Positions 6,020 to 16,296 of a stretch of 64,000 bases of DNA are shown here, in pieces. The stretch is taken from positions 62,001 through 126,000 of the forward strand of contig NZ_JAIOGQ010000010.1 of the NCBI RefSeq assembly GCF_019904135.1, read 5' to 3'. Position 1 is the first letter of the stretch. Each line of letters begins with the position of its first letter. The translations under genes and the position numbers were made by a program. Under the pieces are notes generated by a model, which did not search any database, was not told where the DNA came from, and worked only from the letters and a program-made list of their open reading frames with translations. The DNA comes from Paenibacillus caui (GTDB lineage Bacteria; Bacillota; Bacilli; Paenibacillales; Paenibacillaceae).

Positions 6020-6882
6020 AGGCGGGCCGCTACATACTGATCATCATTTCTCGATGGAAAGCTCCATTTTAACCTTTTCCTTCCTAGAGTATATATGTAA
6101 TTCAATTTTTTGGAAACCTGTTAAAAGAGTTTAGCTGTATCTCGCAAAAAGAACAACTAACCTCACGATGCTTTCGGAGCAAGTTATCAGTCCATTAGAA
6201 TACAATTTCATCGGTTCAAGTTGGAATTCACCTACTTGTCTGACAAAACCCGGTAAAAGCCTGCAACCCGCTCCATCCATCTACCTTCCGAATCAGCTAA
6301 CAAGGTCTGCCAACCTAAAACTTTGTGCAGGTATTAAATTTCTCTCTTCGTCATCGATGAACAGAATAATCTGCCTGTCATAATGTGTGCTTCAAATAGC
6401 CCCCACCTAACAGTCAGAAAGGGGCGAGTGTATGATGGATATAGATTAAGCACGGCTTCAAGAGTCCGGAAACAACCAGGATCACGGCATAAAGGGTTCC
6501 AATGCCTGAATTCTGCGGATCCGTAAGTTGGGGCAGCTGCTCGAACAGGTACATGAGAAACCGGAACGGATTCGGATCGAAGCCCGGGCGTACGGTAAGA
6601 AGGGTAGAACCGGCCTGTATCCATAAGCCGTTGTTCTCCGTCTTTGGGGCTGTGACGGCCACAGCACGGAAGGTAGTAGAAGTTATCGACGGGCTATGCT
6701 GTCTTTGAGCTTCAGATGACCGGTTTGGAACTCAGAGTATGTACTACCAAAAAAGTAATGGCCTGTGACCTACAGTTCCAGTATGGAACACGCAGATTCA
6801 CAGGCTAAGTACATTTTTATTGATGATGGAGACCTTCAGGCCATGTTAGTTAGGGGACAGCCCCCTTGATGAGTAAGTTCGT
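6020..6882. other. Region without a supported gene
   Basis: No intact gene recognised. On the minus strand 6414-6662 has an open frame with two hydrophobic stretches (FRFLMYLFEQL and YAVILVVSGLLKP) that might be a decayed membrane-protein fragment, but I could not name a family and overlapping frames are also open. Around 6762-6812 GCCTGTGA and TCACAGGC form a hairpin followed by a T-rich run. The segment separates the mobile array from the core chromosome. Confidence 0.35.
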
Positions 6883-7509
6883 TTAAAATTTTGCGGCCAG
6901 TTCAGCGGCTTTCTGAATGCCTTCCTGAATGATGGCTTCAGCGCGGTCCGGGAATTGGTTATGGCCTTCTACAACAACAACCTCGGGATTTTGGATGCCC
7001 CAGAATCCCAGAATATTCTTGACGTAGTTCAGGGACATTTCCAGCGCATCCATTGGGGCTGCGGAATATACGCCGCCGCGCGCTTGCAGCAGAGCGACCT
7101 TTTTGTCGCCTACAAGACCCACAGGACCTTGCTCCGTGTAACTGAACGTTTTGCCGGCCTGGGTCAGATAGAACAGATATGTCAGAAATTGTGCGGGGAT
7201 CGTGAAGTTCCAGAGCGGGAAGGCAAATACAACTTTGTCTGCTCCCAGGAACTGATCCAGGTAGGTGTTGGCCAGATCAGCCGCTTTTTGTTCGGCAGGC
7301 GTCGTTTCGATGCCTTTGGAAAGCTTGAACAGACCGGTCATCATGTCGTTATCGTAATAGGGAAGGTCGGCTTCAAACAGGTTCAGCTCGGTAACCAGAT
7401 CTTCCGGATGGGATTCTTTATAGCTTTTTAGAAAACTTTCATAAAGCTTTACAGTAACCGCTTGCTCGACTGGACGGTTATTGGCTTTAACAAATAATAC
7501 ATTTGACAT
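6883..7509 (-). CDS. azoR: FMN-dependent NADH-azoreductase
   Basis: 208 residues of the flavodoxin-like AzoR family, which reduce azo compounds and quinones with NADH and act in quinone/electrophile defence. The N-terminus NVLFVKANNRPVEQAVT is the FMN phosphate-binding start; the middle has VFAFPLWNFTIPAQFLTYL and later QARGGVYS, both family signatures. The start at 7509 is chosen over a longer frame because GAGGAGGACC precedes it. A strong promoter with an overlapping palindrome lies upstream, as for the YodB/HxlR-controlled azoreductases of Bacillus. Confidence 0.88.
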   Translation of the reverse strand: MSNVLFVKANNRPVEQAVTVKLYESFLKSYKESHPEDLVTELNLFEADLPYYDNDMMTGLFKLSKGIETTPAEQKAADLANTYLDQFLGADKVVFAFPLWNFTIPAQFLTYLFYLTQAGKTFSYTEQGPVGLVGDKKVALLQARGGVYSAAPMDALEMSLNYVKNILGFWGIQNPEVVVVEGHNQFPDRAEAIIQEGIQKAAELAAKF

Positions 7510-7544
7510 GGTGGTCCTCCTCATAATAACTATATTAATTAATC

Positions 7545-7587
7545 TTACTATAGTTTGTATAGTAAATGATAAATAATCACTTGTCAA
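7545..7587 (-). promoter_or_regulatory. azoR promoter with overlapping palindromic operator
   Basis: On the minus strand TTGACA (7587-7582), a 17-base spacer and TACTAT (7564-7559) form a near-consensus sigma-A promoter. The perfect palindrome TTACTATA-N5-TATAGTAA (7545-7565) covers the -10 box. That position fits repression by an HxlR-type thiol sensor such as YodB or CatR; the regulator is not in this window. Confidence 0.7.
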
Positions 7588-7686
7588 CCCTCTTTAAATT
7601 AAAATATTTTATTGCCAAACAAAGAAAAACAAGGGCAGCAGTCAGACTGCCACCCTTTTTCCTCCAAGAATGTATAATAATCAGAA

Positions 7687-9987
7687 TTAGACGTTCAAAG
7701 TCTGTGTTCTCTCGCGGTACGCCTTCGCCGCTTTCACCATATTCCGCAGGGCGGCTACCGTCTCTTCTTTTCGGCGTGTTTTCAGTCCGCAGTCCGGGTT
7801 AATCCAGAACAGCTCGGGATCCAGCACCTTAAGCGCACGCTCGATCATCTCCACCATTTCCGGCACTTCCGGAACTCGCGGACTGTGAATATCATAGATA
7901 CCCAGCCCGATCCCGAGCGGATACGTAAACTCCTCAAAGCTTTGAATGAGCTCTCCATGGCTGCGCGACGTTTCAATCGAAATCACATCGGCATCCATTG
8001 CCCGGATGGAATCAATAATGTCATGAAACTCGCAGTAGCACATATGAGTATGAATTTGCGTCGTATCCTTGACCGTGGAAGCGGACAGACGGAAGGCCCT
8101 GACCGCCCAGTCCAAATATCCGTCCCGCTCGCTATGCTTCAGCGGCAGCCCTTCCCTGAGCGCCGGTTCATCCACCTGAATCATCTCGATGCCCGCCTTC
8201 TCAAGCGCCTCAACCTCCTGGCGGAGAGCAAGCGCAATCTGATAGCAGACAGACTCTCTGGACAGATCACTCCTAACAAAAGACCAATTGAGAATCGTAA
8301 CCGGTCCTGTCAGCATCCCTTTTACGGGTTTGCTTGTCAGGGACTGAGCGTACACGCTTTCTGAAACGGTCATCGATTCAGTAAAATCAACATCCCCATA
8401 GATCACAGGCGGTTTTACGCAGCGGGAACCATAAGATTGAACCCATCCCCCCTCAGTAAAGGCAAATCCAGCCAGCTTTTCCCCGAAAAATTCGACCATA
8501 TCGGTGCGCTCAAACTCACCGTGAACGAGTACGTCCAGTCCGATTTCCTTCTGAATCGCAATCCACTCGGCGATCTGCTCCCGGACAAACGCATCGTAAC
8601 GCTCTTTGTCCCACTCGCCTTTGCGCCACTTCCGGCGGGCCGCTCTGACTTCAGCCGTTTGCGGAAAGCTGCCGATAGTCGTTGTTGGCAGAAGCGGAAG
8701 CTGCCATTTCGCTTTCTGCTTGGCTCTGCGCTCCTCGAAAGAGCTTTGACGTTCAGACGGATATACGCTCAGCTGCTTCATCGCTTCTCTTACCTTCTCA
8801 ACGTTGCGAGCCGGTGAATCCTGAAGGTTCCGAACCGCTCGTCTGCTATCTTCAAACTGGCGGGCTACTTCTTCTCCATTCGCCCCTGAAGTCGCCTTGG
8901 CAAGCAGAGCCACCTCCTGCAGCTTCTCTTCGGCGAAGGAGAGCCCTTCTTTAAGCACAGGCTCCAGAGCGCTCTCGTTCCGTACTGTCACCGGAACATG
9001 AAGCAAGCTTGCGGAAGGCTGAACGACGATATCGCTCCCTTCCGCAAGTTTTATAATTTGCGCAAGCAGCTCCCCTTGTTTCGGCAGGTCGGCTCGCCAT
9101 ATATTCCGGCCGTCGATAACGCCAGCGCCAAGCGTTTTGCCCTTCGGAAAACCGATTTTCCGCAGCGCTTCCAGATTGGCTCCCCGGTCATGAATAAAAT
9201 CAAGACCAATGCCCTGAACAGGCAGCGCGATTATGGCTTCGTATGGTTCAATAGCCTCGAAGTAAGTTTGAAGCATGATTCGAATGCCGGATACCTGCTC
9301 GGTAATGGCCCCATAAATCGAATGAAGCAGGCGGATATCCTCTTCCGTCAGCGAAGTTACGATAGAGGGCTCGTCAATCTGTACCCATTTCACGCCTTCA
9401 TCCGCCAGCTCCCGGAGCACCTGAACATACAGCGGCAGGAGTTTGTCCACAATTTCCTGCCGTTTTGCAGCCTCGTAGCCTTTGGACAATTTGAGGAACG
9501 TGTAAAGCCCAAGCAGCACAGGCCGGCCTTCAATGCCGAGTTCCTCCTTCGCTTCACGATAAGCCAGGAGCGGGCGGTTCTTTGTCAATCGAGGCGTCAC
9601 ATCGCTTAGTTCCGGTACGATATAATGATAATTCGTGTTAAACCATTTGGTCATTTCACTCGCTGCCGCTTCCTTGTTGCCCCGCGCAATGTCATAGTAG
9701 GTTTGCAGCGGAACCGCGCCGCCATCATAGCGGAATCGCGGGGGGACTATGCCAAACATGGTCGACATGTCCAGCACATGGTCATAATAAGTGAAATCGC
9801 CCACCGGAATGATGTCGATCCCCCGGTCACGCTGAACACGCAAATTTCCGAGCCGGATGGATTTAAGCGCCCTGTGAAGCTCCTCCTCCTGTATTTTCCC
9901 TGCCCAAAATCCTTCAATAGCTTTTTTCCATTCCCGGTTTTCTCCGATTCTTGGATATCCCAGGTTTCCGCTGAATACTTTTGTCAT
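7687..9987 (-). CDS. metE: Cobalamin-independent methionine synthase
   Basis: 766 residues, the normal length for MetE, which transfers a methyl group from methyltetrahydropteroyl-triglutamate to homocysteine. The N-terminal half starts TKVFSGNLGYPRIGENREWK. The catalytic C-terminal barrel shows TTIGSFPQTAEVRAAR, the zinc ligands in HTHMCYCEF and the final cysteine in NPDCGLKTR. AACCTCCT complements the anti-SD just before ATG 9987. A cobalamin riboswitch and terminator lie in the leader, so the enzyme is made when B12 is scarce. Confidence 0.96.
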   Translation of the reverse strand: MTKVFSGNLGYPRIGENREWKKAIEGFWAGKIQEEELHRALKSIRLGNLRVQRDRGIDIIPVGDFTYYDHVLDMSTMFGIVPPRFRYDGGAVPLQTYYDIARGNKEAAASEMTKWFNTNYHYIVPELSDVTPRLTKNRPLLAYREAKEELGIEGRPVLLGLYTFLKLSKGYEAAKRQEIVDKLLPLYVQVLRELADEGVKWVQIDEPSIVTSLTEEDIRLLHSIYGAITEQVSGIRIMLQTYFEAIEPYEAIIALPVQGIGLDFIHDRGANLEALRKIGFPKGKTLGAGVIDGRNIWRADLPKQGELLAQIIKLAEGSDIVVQPSASLLHVPVTVRNESALEPVLKEGLSFAEEKLQEVALLAKATSGANGEEVARQFEDSRRAVRNLQDSPARNVEKVREAMKQLSVYPSERQSSFEERRAKQKAKWQLPLLPTTTIGSFPQTAEVRAARRKWRKGEWDKERYDAFVREQIAEWIAIQKEIGLDVLVHGEFERTDMVEFFGEKLAGFAFTEGGWVQSYGSRCVKPPVIYGDVDFTESMTVSESVYAQSLTSKPVKGMLTGPVTILNWSFVRSDLSRESVCYQIALALRQEVEALEKAGIEMIQVDEPALREGLPLKHSERDGYLDWAVRAFRLSASTVKDTTQIHTHMCYCEFHDIIDSIRAMDADVISIETSRSHGELIQSFEEFTYPLGIGLGIYDIHSPRVPEVPEMVEMIERALKVLDPELFWINPDCGLKTRRKEETVAALRNMVKAAKAYRERTQTLNV

Positions 9988-10036
9988 CTCTTAACCTCCT
10001 GAATGATCATAAGACGTGATTGACAACATCGTCCGT

Positions 10037-10081
10037 ATAAAAAAAGGCTTCTTTACCTGAAAAAAGGTTAAAGAAGCCCAG
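10037..10081 (-). terminator. Conditional terminator in the metE leader
   Basis: On the minus strand GGGCTTCTTTAACC and GGTAAAGAAGCC form a strong stem followed by a run of seven T. It lies between the riboswitch and metE, so it is the likely expression platform. Confidence 0.8.
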
Positions 10082-10144
10082 GGTCAACACGTATCACCGG
10101 TTACCATCTTTAACACCTCCCTATCTACCGTAGGTACAGCAGTG

Positions 10145-10335
10145 TTGTCGGAACAGGCAGGTCTCCTGGCTTCAGGATCAACATTAGAAGCTTGCCTTCC
10201 CGGCTTCGGATAAGCCAGTGGCATCGGTAGCTTCACACTCCCCTGTTACAGTGGCGGGACCGCGCCGGCATAGCACCGGACTTCCCTATTAAGCTGCAGC
10301 CTTCCAGGCAGCAGCACCTATTCCCACTTTATTTA
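10145..10335 (-). ncRNA. Cobalamin (B12) riboswitch
   Basis: The minus strand shows the conserved pieces of the AdoCbl aptamer: GGGAAGTCCGGTGC, then GGTCCCGCCACTGT, GGGGAGTG, and the B12 box with GCCACTG and GCCAGGAGACCTGCC near the 3' end. A transcription terminator follows. The gene downstream is metE, the B12-independent enzyme, matching the usual logic of repression when cobalamin is available. Confidence 0.92.
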
Positions 10336-10408
10336 ATTTGAATACTAGGGTTTTATCATACTTCAACTCGTTAAAGAATACAATTATATTTTTTAAATTT
10401 CATTAACA

Positions 10409-10786
10409 TCAGGCAAAGTGATCCCCTACTGCTTTGTTCAAAATGCCCAGACAGCGGTCCAAATCCGTTTTGACCTGCTTGCGGTACAATTTCGCCTTTT
10501 CCATTCCGTCATCTGTGAAATGATAAAGCACGATCTCCTGAAAATCTACGCTCGGATCCCCGCCTTTGAGCTTTTTGGTCCGATACAGAATGCCTTCCTG
10601 AACCAGTTCATGCAGCGCCCGGTAAATCTCGCTCTGAGGGGGGACATAGCCATAGGGCGTAAATTCCGTCTTTAGCTCTTCCAGCATTTGATAGCCGTAG
10701 CCTCTGTGCTCTTCAACCAGCTTCAAAAGGTATAATTTCAGGTAAGCCCGCTGTGCAATCATAAAAGCCATATTAGCTGTCACCAC
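10409..10786 (-). CDS. Replication terminator protein (Rtp)-like winged-helix protein
   Basis: 125 residues. Relative to B. subtilis Rtp the sequence keeps QRAYLKLYLLKLVEE, YGYQMLEELKTEF, EIYRALHELVQEGIL, QEIVLYHFTDDG and AKLYRKQVKTDLDRC nearly in register, a convincing family match from memory. Rtp is a PadR-like winged-helix dimer that binds Ter sites and blocks replication forks with polarity; relatives may be ordinary regulators. GTG at 10786 is the longest start; ATG at 10771, eight bases after GGTGGTGA, is more likely. Two inverted copies of a 20 bp motif lie upstream, mirroring the IR-I/IR-II arrangement before rtp in Bacillus. Confidence 0.75.
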   Translation of the reverse strand: MVTANMAFMIAQRAYLKLYLLKLVEEHRGYGYQMLEELKTEFTPYGYVPPQSEIYRALHELVQEGILYRTKKLKGGDPSVDFQEIVLYHFTDDGMEKAKLYRKQVKTDLDRCLGILNKAVGDHFA

Positions 10787-10813
10787 CCGTTTTATTTCGT
10801 CGCTCCACTCAAT

Positions 10814-10946
10814 TATATGAAAAATTCAGAATAGGGTCAATTTGCGCTTTTTCCTGAGTGATATGTTGTAGGGAGGAGTAAATGGATGGTTGATGTGAAA
10901 AGTAGAAAGGGAGATTTTTGCTTTTTTATTGTGAATTTTTCATATA
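10814..10946. promoter_or_regulatory. Inverted pair of candidate Rtp/Ter-like binding sites
   Basis: TATATGAAAAATTCA (10814-10828) occurs again, inverted, at 10932-10946. The identity extends to a one-base gap plus AATA on the outer side of each. The two copies face each other across about 100 bp directly upstream of the rtp-like gene. They could be autoregulatory operators or fork-arrest sites. Confidence 0.5.
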
Positions 10947-11070
10947 GTGTAATGTTGGAAAAAGAAGCGTTTGAACATCTCTTGTTCAGCAAAATAATCC
11001 GTATTTCGTCGTTCTTGTATGCGAACTAACGTTCGGAACCAAGGCGAACTTCTTGGGGTTCGCGCTCTGC

Positions 11071-11709
11071 CTAGATCCATCCCCGTTCCAAGGCGTAACG
11101 CGTCAGCTGCACCCTGTTCTCCAATTGCAGCTTGTGCATGATATTTTTCAGATGGTTTTTGACCGTTTGATCGGAAATTTCCAGAGCTTCGGCGATTGCC
11201 CGGTTTGTCAGGCCCTGGGCTACCCACTGTAAAATTTCCCTTTCCCGGGCGGTAAGCGGAGACTTGTCTTCCTTCTCCTTCTTAGAGGCGGGAGGGATTT
11301 CCCGCAATATTTGCAAAGCCAGCTCCGTGGAAAACAGGGCCTCATCGTCCATCATGGCACGCAGATACTCCATCCAGATCGACGGGGTTAATTTTTTCAG
11401 CAAAAAGCCCTGCGCTCCCTGCTTCAGCGCTTCAAACAAATAAGCCGCGTCATCCGATGCGGAGACCAGCACAATTTTAATATAAGGAAATCTGAGCTTG
11501 ATCGTCCGGGTTGCCTCCAAACCGTCCATTTCGGGCATGACGATGTCCATGATGATGAGATCAGGCATCCACTGTTCAGTGAGCGCTATGGCTTCGCGGC
11601 CACCGGAGGCGGTTGCGATCACTTCAAAGGAATTATCCTCCGCCAATATCCTGCATATGCTCTCTCTCGCATGAGCGTGGTCATCTACCACCAGTACCCT
11701 TGTCTTCAT
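11071..11709 (-). CDS. NarL/LuxR-type response regulator (orphan)
   Basis: 212 residues. The receiver domain begins TRVLVVDDHAHARESICRIL, with acidic DD, the phospho-acceptor aspartate in LIIMDIVMPEMDGLEA and the lysine in GFLLKKL. A LuxR helix-turn-helix follows (LTAREREILQWVAQGLTNRA..VKNHLKNIMHKL). The start at 11709 follows a GGGGGGAG site; a longer frame to 11796 has no ribosome site. No sensor kinase is adjacent, so its partner is unknown. It lies downstream of the PTS gene but is separated from it by a hairpin. Confidence 0.88.
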   Translation of the reverse strand: MKTRVLVVDDHAHARESICRILAEDNSFEVIATASGGREAIALTEQWMPDLIIMDIVMPEMDGLEATRTIKLRFPYIKIVLVSASDDAAYLFEALKQGAQGFLLKKLTPSIWMEYLRAMMDDEALFSTELALQILREIPPASKKEKEDKSPLTAREREILQWVAQGLTNRAIAEALEISDQTVKNHLKNIMHKLQLENRVQLTRYALERGWI

Positions 11710-11792
11710 ACTTTCGCTGCTCCCCCCGCATTCGCTAAAGCGTTTCTTCTGAATATACGACAACTTCCGCAGCCAAAGCAAAGGCGAAAGCG

Positions 11793-11830
11793 ACAATAGC
11801 CGGAACCCCCGAAGGAGTCCCGGCTATTGT
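11793..11830 (-). terminator. Hairpin after the PTS gene
   Basis: ACAATAGCCGG and CCGGCTATTGT form a perfect 11 bp stem. The following minus-strand sequence is only weakly T-rich, so termination may be partial. Confidence 0.5.
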
Positions 11831-11846
11831 TCTCACATCACTTGCT

Positions 11847-13301
<1,455 letters not shown>

Positions 13302-13358
13302 GTGATCAACACCCTTTCCATATATTTGTTATTTCCGTAAAACCGCTATTGAAGGATA

Positions 13359-13420
13359 CAAAAAAGAGCCAAGGAGAACATCCGCTTTTGTTGTCAAAAG
13401 AAGGTTGTTTTCCTTGGCTC
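13359..13420 (-). promoter_or_regulatory. Leader terminator of the PTS gene, probable antitermination target
   Basis: On the minus strand GAGCCAAGGAAAACAACC and GGATGTTCTCCTTGGCTC form a long stem followed by TTTTTT, about 60 bp before the PTS start. Such leaders in Firmicutes are usually controlled by BglG/GlcT-type RNA-binding antiterminators, whose target overlaps the stem. No antiterminator gene is adjacent. The segment 13421-13563 shows nothing else. Confidence 0.65.
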
Positions 13421-13563
13421 ATGTTGCTTTGCTGAATAACATGATAAAGCAGCCTATTCGGTTCGTCAATACTACAGTCCGGTTAAGGCTGCTCCCGGGT
13501 CCATTGAAAGTTGCCTCCAGATACGGTCAACAGCTTTTCCTCGGCGGCGTTAAATGAAACGGC

Positions 13564-16128
13564 CTACGTCTGCCTGCCGCCCGGTCTTACCCGGCGCGTC
13601 GCCTCTGCTTCGAGCGGATTGTCCGGCCAATAGTGCTTGGGATACCGGCCTTTCAAATCCTTTTTCACTTCAAAATAAGTGTTCTCCCAGAAATTTCGAA
13701 GGTCCGAGGTGACCTGGACAGGACGCCCGGCCGGCGACAGGAGATGGATGGTCAGCGGGACCCGGCCAAAGGCCAGTCTTGGCGTCTCCATCATGCCGAA
13801 CATTTCCTGCAGACGGACGGCGATATAGGGAGCTTGGGGACCGTCGTAAGCTACGGCGATTTTTGAACCGCTGGGAACCTTGATAAAGGCCGGAGCCTCG
13901 GCATCGAGCTTTCTTCGCTGCTCCCACGAGAGCTGGTTTTCCAGCATCTTCACCAGGTTCAGCTTCTGCAAATCGGATTTGCGCCTGAAGCCGGCCGCAT
14001 AAGGTCCGATCCATGCCTCGGCTTGCTGCTGCAGCGCCGAATCGGATACATCCGGCCAGGACTCATCGACGTTTCGCAGAAACAGGATTCTGGCCTGAAG
14101 CTGGCACGATCTCGCATTCCAGGGCAGAAGGCCGATACCGTCCGCGGCTACCCTGCCCAAGAGCGCTCTAAGCACATCCTCCGGCGACGGGCTGGAGTCC
14201 GGCGTTTCCCTGTACACAATCGCACCGAGCATAACCGTATCCCAGGCCCGGACCGATTCGGTGGCTTCATCCCAAACCACCCGCTTGATCTCCTTCATCT
14301 CTGGCCGCAAATGGGCCCGGATTTGCTCCGGATCAAGCGGAGCGGCCCACAAAATCCGCCCCTCCGTTCCCTCATCATCCACCTCCGCCGCAACTATATA
14401 TTCACTTCCGGCCGGGGAAAGCGGAGAAGCAAATGCCGCGCCCCTTCCGCTGGCGAGCAGGTAGCGCCCATCCGGGCGCCGCTGTCCGATCCGGTCAGGA
14501 AAGGCAAAAGCCAGCAGAAGCCCGCACAGCGCTTCAGCTTCCTCCTGGCCGGGCAGGGGCTCGTGCCCTGCGCCAAGCTGCTCCGCCCAGCGGCGGCTCT
14601 GCCGCAGCAGCGGCTGCAGCGACGGCAAAGCCGGGGACGGCGGCGCCACCAGGCCGCCGCCGTCCGCCGCTGAAGGAGCGGCCGCGCCCGCTGCGGCGCG
14701 GCCCCGCTCCTCGCCGCGGGCAGCGCGCAGCAGCCCGGCGAGGGCACGCCGCGCGTCGGCGTCATTCCCGCCCGCGCGCAGCGCGCGGGAATCCTCCAGC
14801 ATCGCGGCGAGGAGGCAGGCCAGGCGCCCGTGCCCAAGGCGCCTGCCTTCAAGCAGCATCCGGCCCAGGCGCGGATGCATGCCCAGCCCGGCCATTTCCC
14901 GGCCGGGCCCGGTCAGGCGCCCGCCCTCGTCAAGGGCGCCGAGCTCGCGGAGCAGCAGGACGGCGCTGAGGTACGCGCCCTGCGGCGGCGCGTTCAGCCA
15001 GTCCAGCTCGGCCGGGGACTGCGCCCCCCAGGCGGCCAGTGCAAGCGCCAGCGGCGCAAGATCGGCCTCCAGAATCTCCGGCGGCGTCTCCTCCGGCAGC
15101 AGGCGGTCCTCCGCCTCGCTCCACAGCCGATAGCAGACGCCCGGCGCTGTCCGTCCCGCGCGGCCCCGGCGCTGGTCGGCCGAATCGCGGGCCGCCCGGA
15201 CAGTCGTCAGGCGCCCCATGCCGGTGCGCGGCGAGAACAGCTCGGTCCGGCGCAAGCCGCCGTCAATGACAACCGTGACGCCCTCTACTGTCAGGCTCGA
15301 TTCGGCAATGGACGTCGCCAGCACAACCTTCCGCCTGCCGCCGGGCAGTGCGCGGATCGCCTCCTGCTGGGCTTCCTGGGGAAGGCTGCCGTAAAGAGGA
15401 ACTGCCATAACCCTATCCGGCAGCCTTCCCTCCAGCAGTTTCTGTGTGTTCCGAATTTCCCGGATCCCCGGCAGAAATACGAGAATATCGCCCTCATGCT
15501 CCTTCAGCGCCGTTAGAACCGTTAGCTTCGCCAACGTTTCCAGCGGAGCTGTGCTGCGCTCCTTCAAATAGCGGGTTTCAACCGGGTAAACCCGCCCTGT
15601 GCTGCGGATAACTGGTGCATTCCCGAGCATTCCCGCCACCGGCCCCTCCTTCAGGGTAGCGGACATGACAAGAAGGCGCAGATCCTCTCTCAAAAGCTGC
15701 TGGCTCTGCCTGCTTAAAGCCAGCCCCAGATCGGCCTGCAGGCTTCTTTCATGAAACTCGTCAAATATAATTAATCCTGTGCCGAGCAAAGCCGGGTCGT
15801 TCTGCAGCATCAGCGTCAATATGCCTTCGGTAACGACCGTTATTCGTGTTCGCGGGCCCGTCCGGCTCTCGCCCCGAATCCTGTAGCCTACCGTTTCGCC
15901 TGCCTGCTCTGCCAGCTCGCGCGCCATAAACGCCGCAGCCGATCGGGCGGCCAGGCGCCGGGGCTCCAGCATGATGATTCCCTGCCCTTGCAGCCAAGGC
16001 TCGCTCAGCAGCGCCAGCGGGGTTCTCGTTGTTTTCCCGGCACCGGGCTCCGCAATCAGTACAGCATTTTGGCCTTCCTGCAGCGCTTTTTTAAGCTCCG
16101 GCAGACATTCATCAACGGGTAACTTCAT
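13564..16128 (-). CDS. hrpB: ATP-dependent helicase HrpB
   Basis: 854 residues, the usual size for HrpB, a DEAH/RHA-family helicase of poorly known function. Motif I is IAEPGAGKTTRTP (about 37-49), motif II DEFHERS, motif III MSATL, and motif VI QRRGRAGRTAPG. The C-terminal half carries the HrpB-specific region ending near NFWENTYFEVKKDLKGRYPKH. The start at 16128 follows GGGAGAGTTGGA; a longer frame to 16167 is open. The stretch 14500-15270 is very GC-rich, with many Arg/Ala/Gly codons, compared with neighbouring genes. Confidence 0.92.
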   Translation of the reverse strand: MKLPVDECLPELKKALQEGQNAVLIAEPGAGKTTRTPLALLSEPWLQGQGIIMLEPRRLAARSAAAFMARELAEQAGETVGYRIRGESRTGPRTRITVVTEGILTLMLQNDPALLGTGLIIFDEFHERSLQADLGLALSRQSQQLLREDLRLLVMSATLKEGPVAGMLGNAPVIRSTGRVYPVETRYLKERSTAPLETLAKLTVLTALKEHEGDILVFLPGIREIRNTQKLLEGRLPDRVMAVPLYGSLPQEAQQEAIRALPGGRRKVVLATSIAESSLTVEGVTVVIDGGLRRTELFSPRTGMGRLTTVRAARDSADQRRGRAGRTAPGVCYRLWSEAEDRLLPEETPPEILEADLAPLALALAAWGAQSPAELDWLNAPPQGAYLSAVLLLRELGALDEGGRLTGPGREMAGLGMHPRLGRMLLEGRRLGHGRLACLLAAMLEDSRALRAGGNDADARRALAGLLRAARGEERGRAAAGAAAPSAADGGGLVAPPSPALPSLQPLLRQSRRWAEQLGAGHEPLPGQEEAEALCGLLLAFAFPDRIGQRRPDGRYLLASGRGAAFASPLSPAGSEYIVAAEVDDEGTEGRILWAAPLDPEQIRAHLRPEMKEIKRVVWDEATESVRAWDTVMLGAIVYRETPDSSPSPEDVLRALLGRVAADGIGLLPWNARSCQLQARILFLRNVDESWPDVSDSALQQQAEAWIGPYAAGFRRKSDLQKLNLVKMLENQLSWEQRRKLDAEAPAFIKVPSGSKIAVAYDGPQAPYIAVRLQEMFGMMETPRLAFGRVPLTIHLLSPAGRPVQVTSDLRNFWENTYFEVKKDLKGRYPKHYWPDNPLEAEATRRVRPGGRQT

Positions 16129-16296
16129 TCCAACTCTCCCTGTCACTCTTGTTATACAGTTAATCATATAGCGGCGGCCAAACCTCTGTCAAAAAGGATT
16201 CGCAGCGCTCTGGCAGTGCATTTTTACGTCTTGTTTGCTATCATATCTCATAGACAACCAACCAGCGTACCCTGAGTAATTACAGATTATTAGGAA

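Noticed and set aside
6334-6667. Three overlapping minus-strand frames right of the integrase remnant
   Set aside because: They compete in different frames over the same DNA, lack ribosome sites, and give no family signature; at most one is a decayed fragment.
8998-9609. Plus-strand frame of 203 codons within metE
   Set aside because: Antisense to a fully recognisable metE; no start signal and no domain.
14394-15516. Several overlapping open frames in both directions in the GC-rich part of hrpB
   Set aside because: High GC removes stop codons by chance; hrpB is continuous through the region and holds all helicase motifs.
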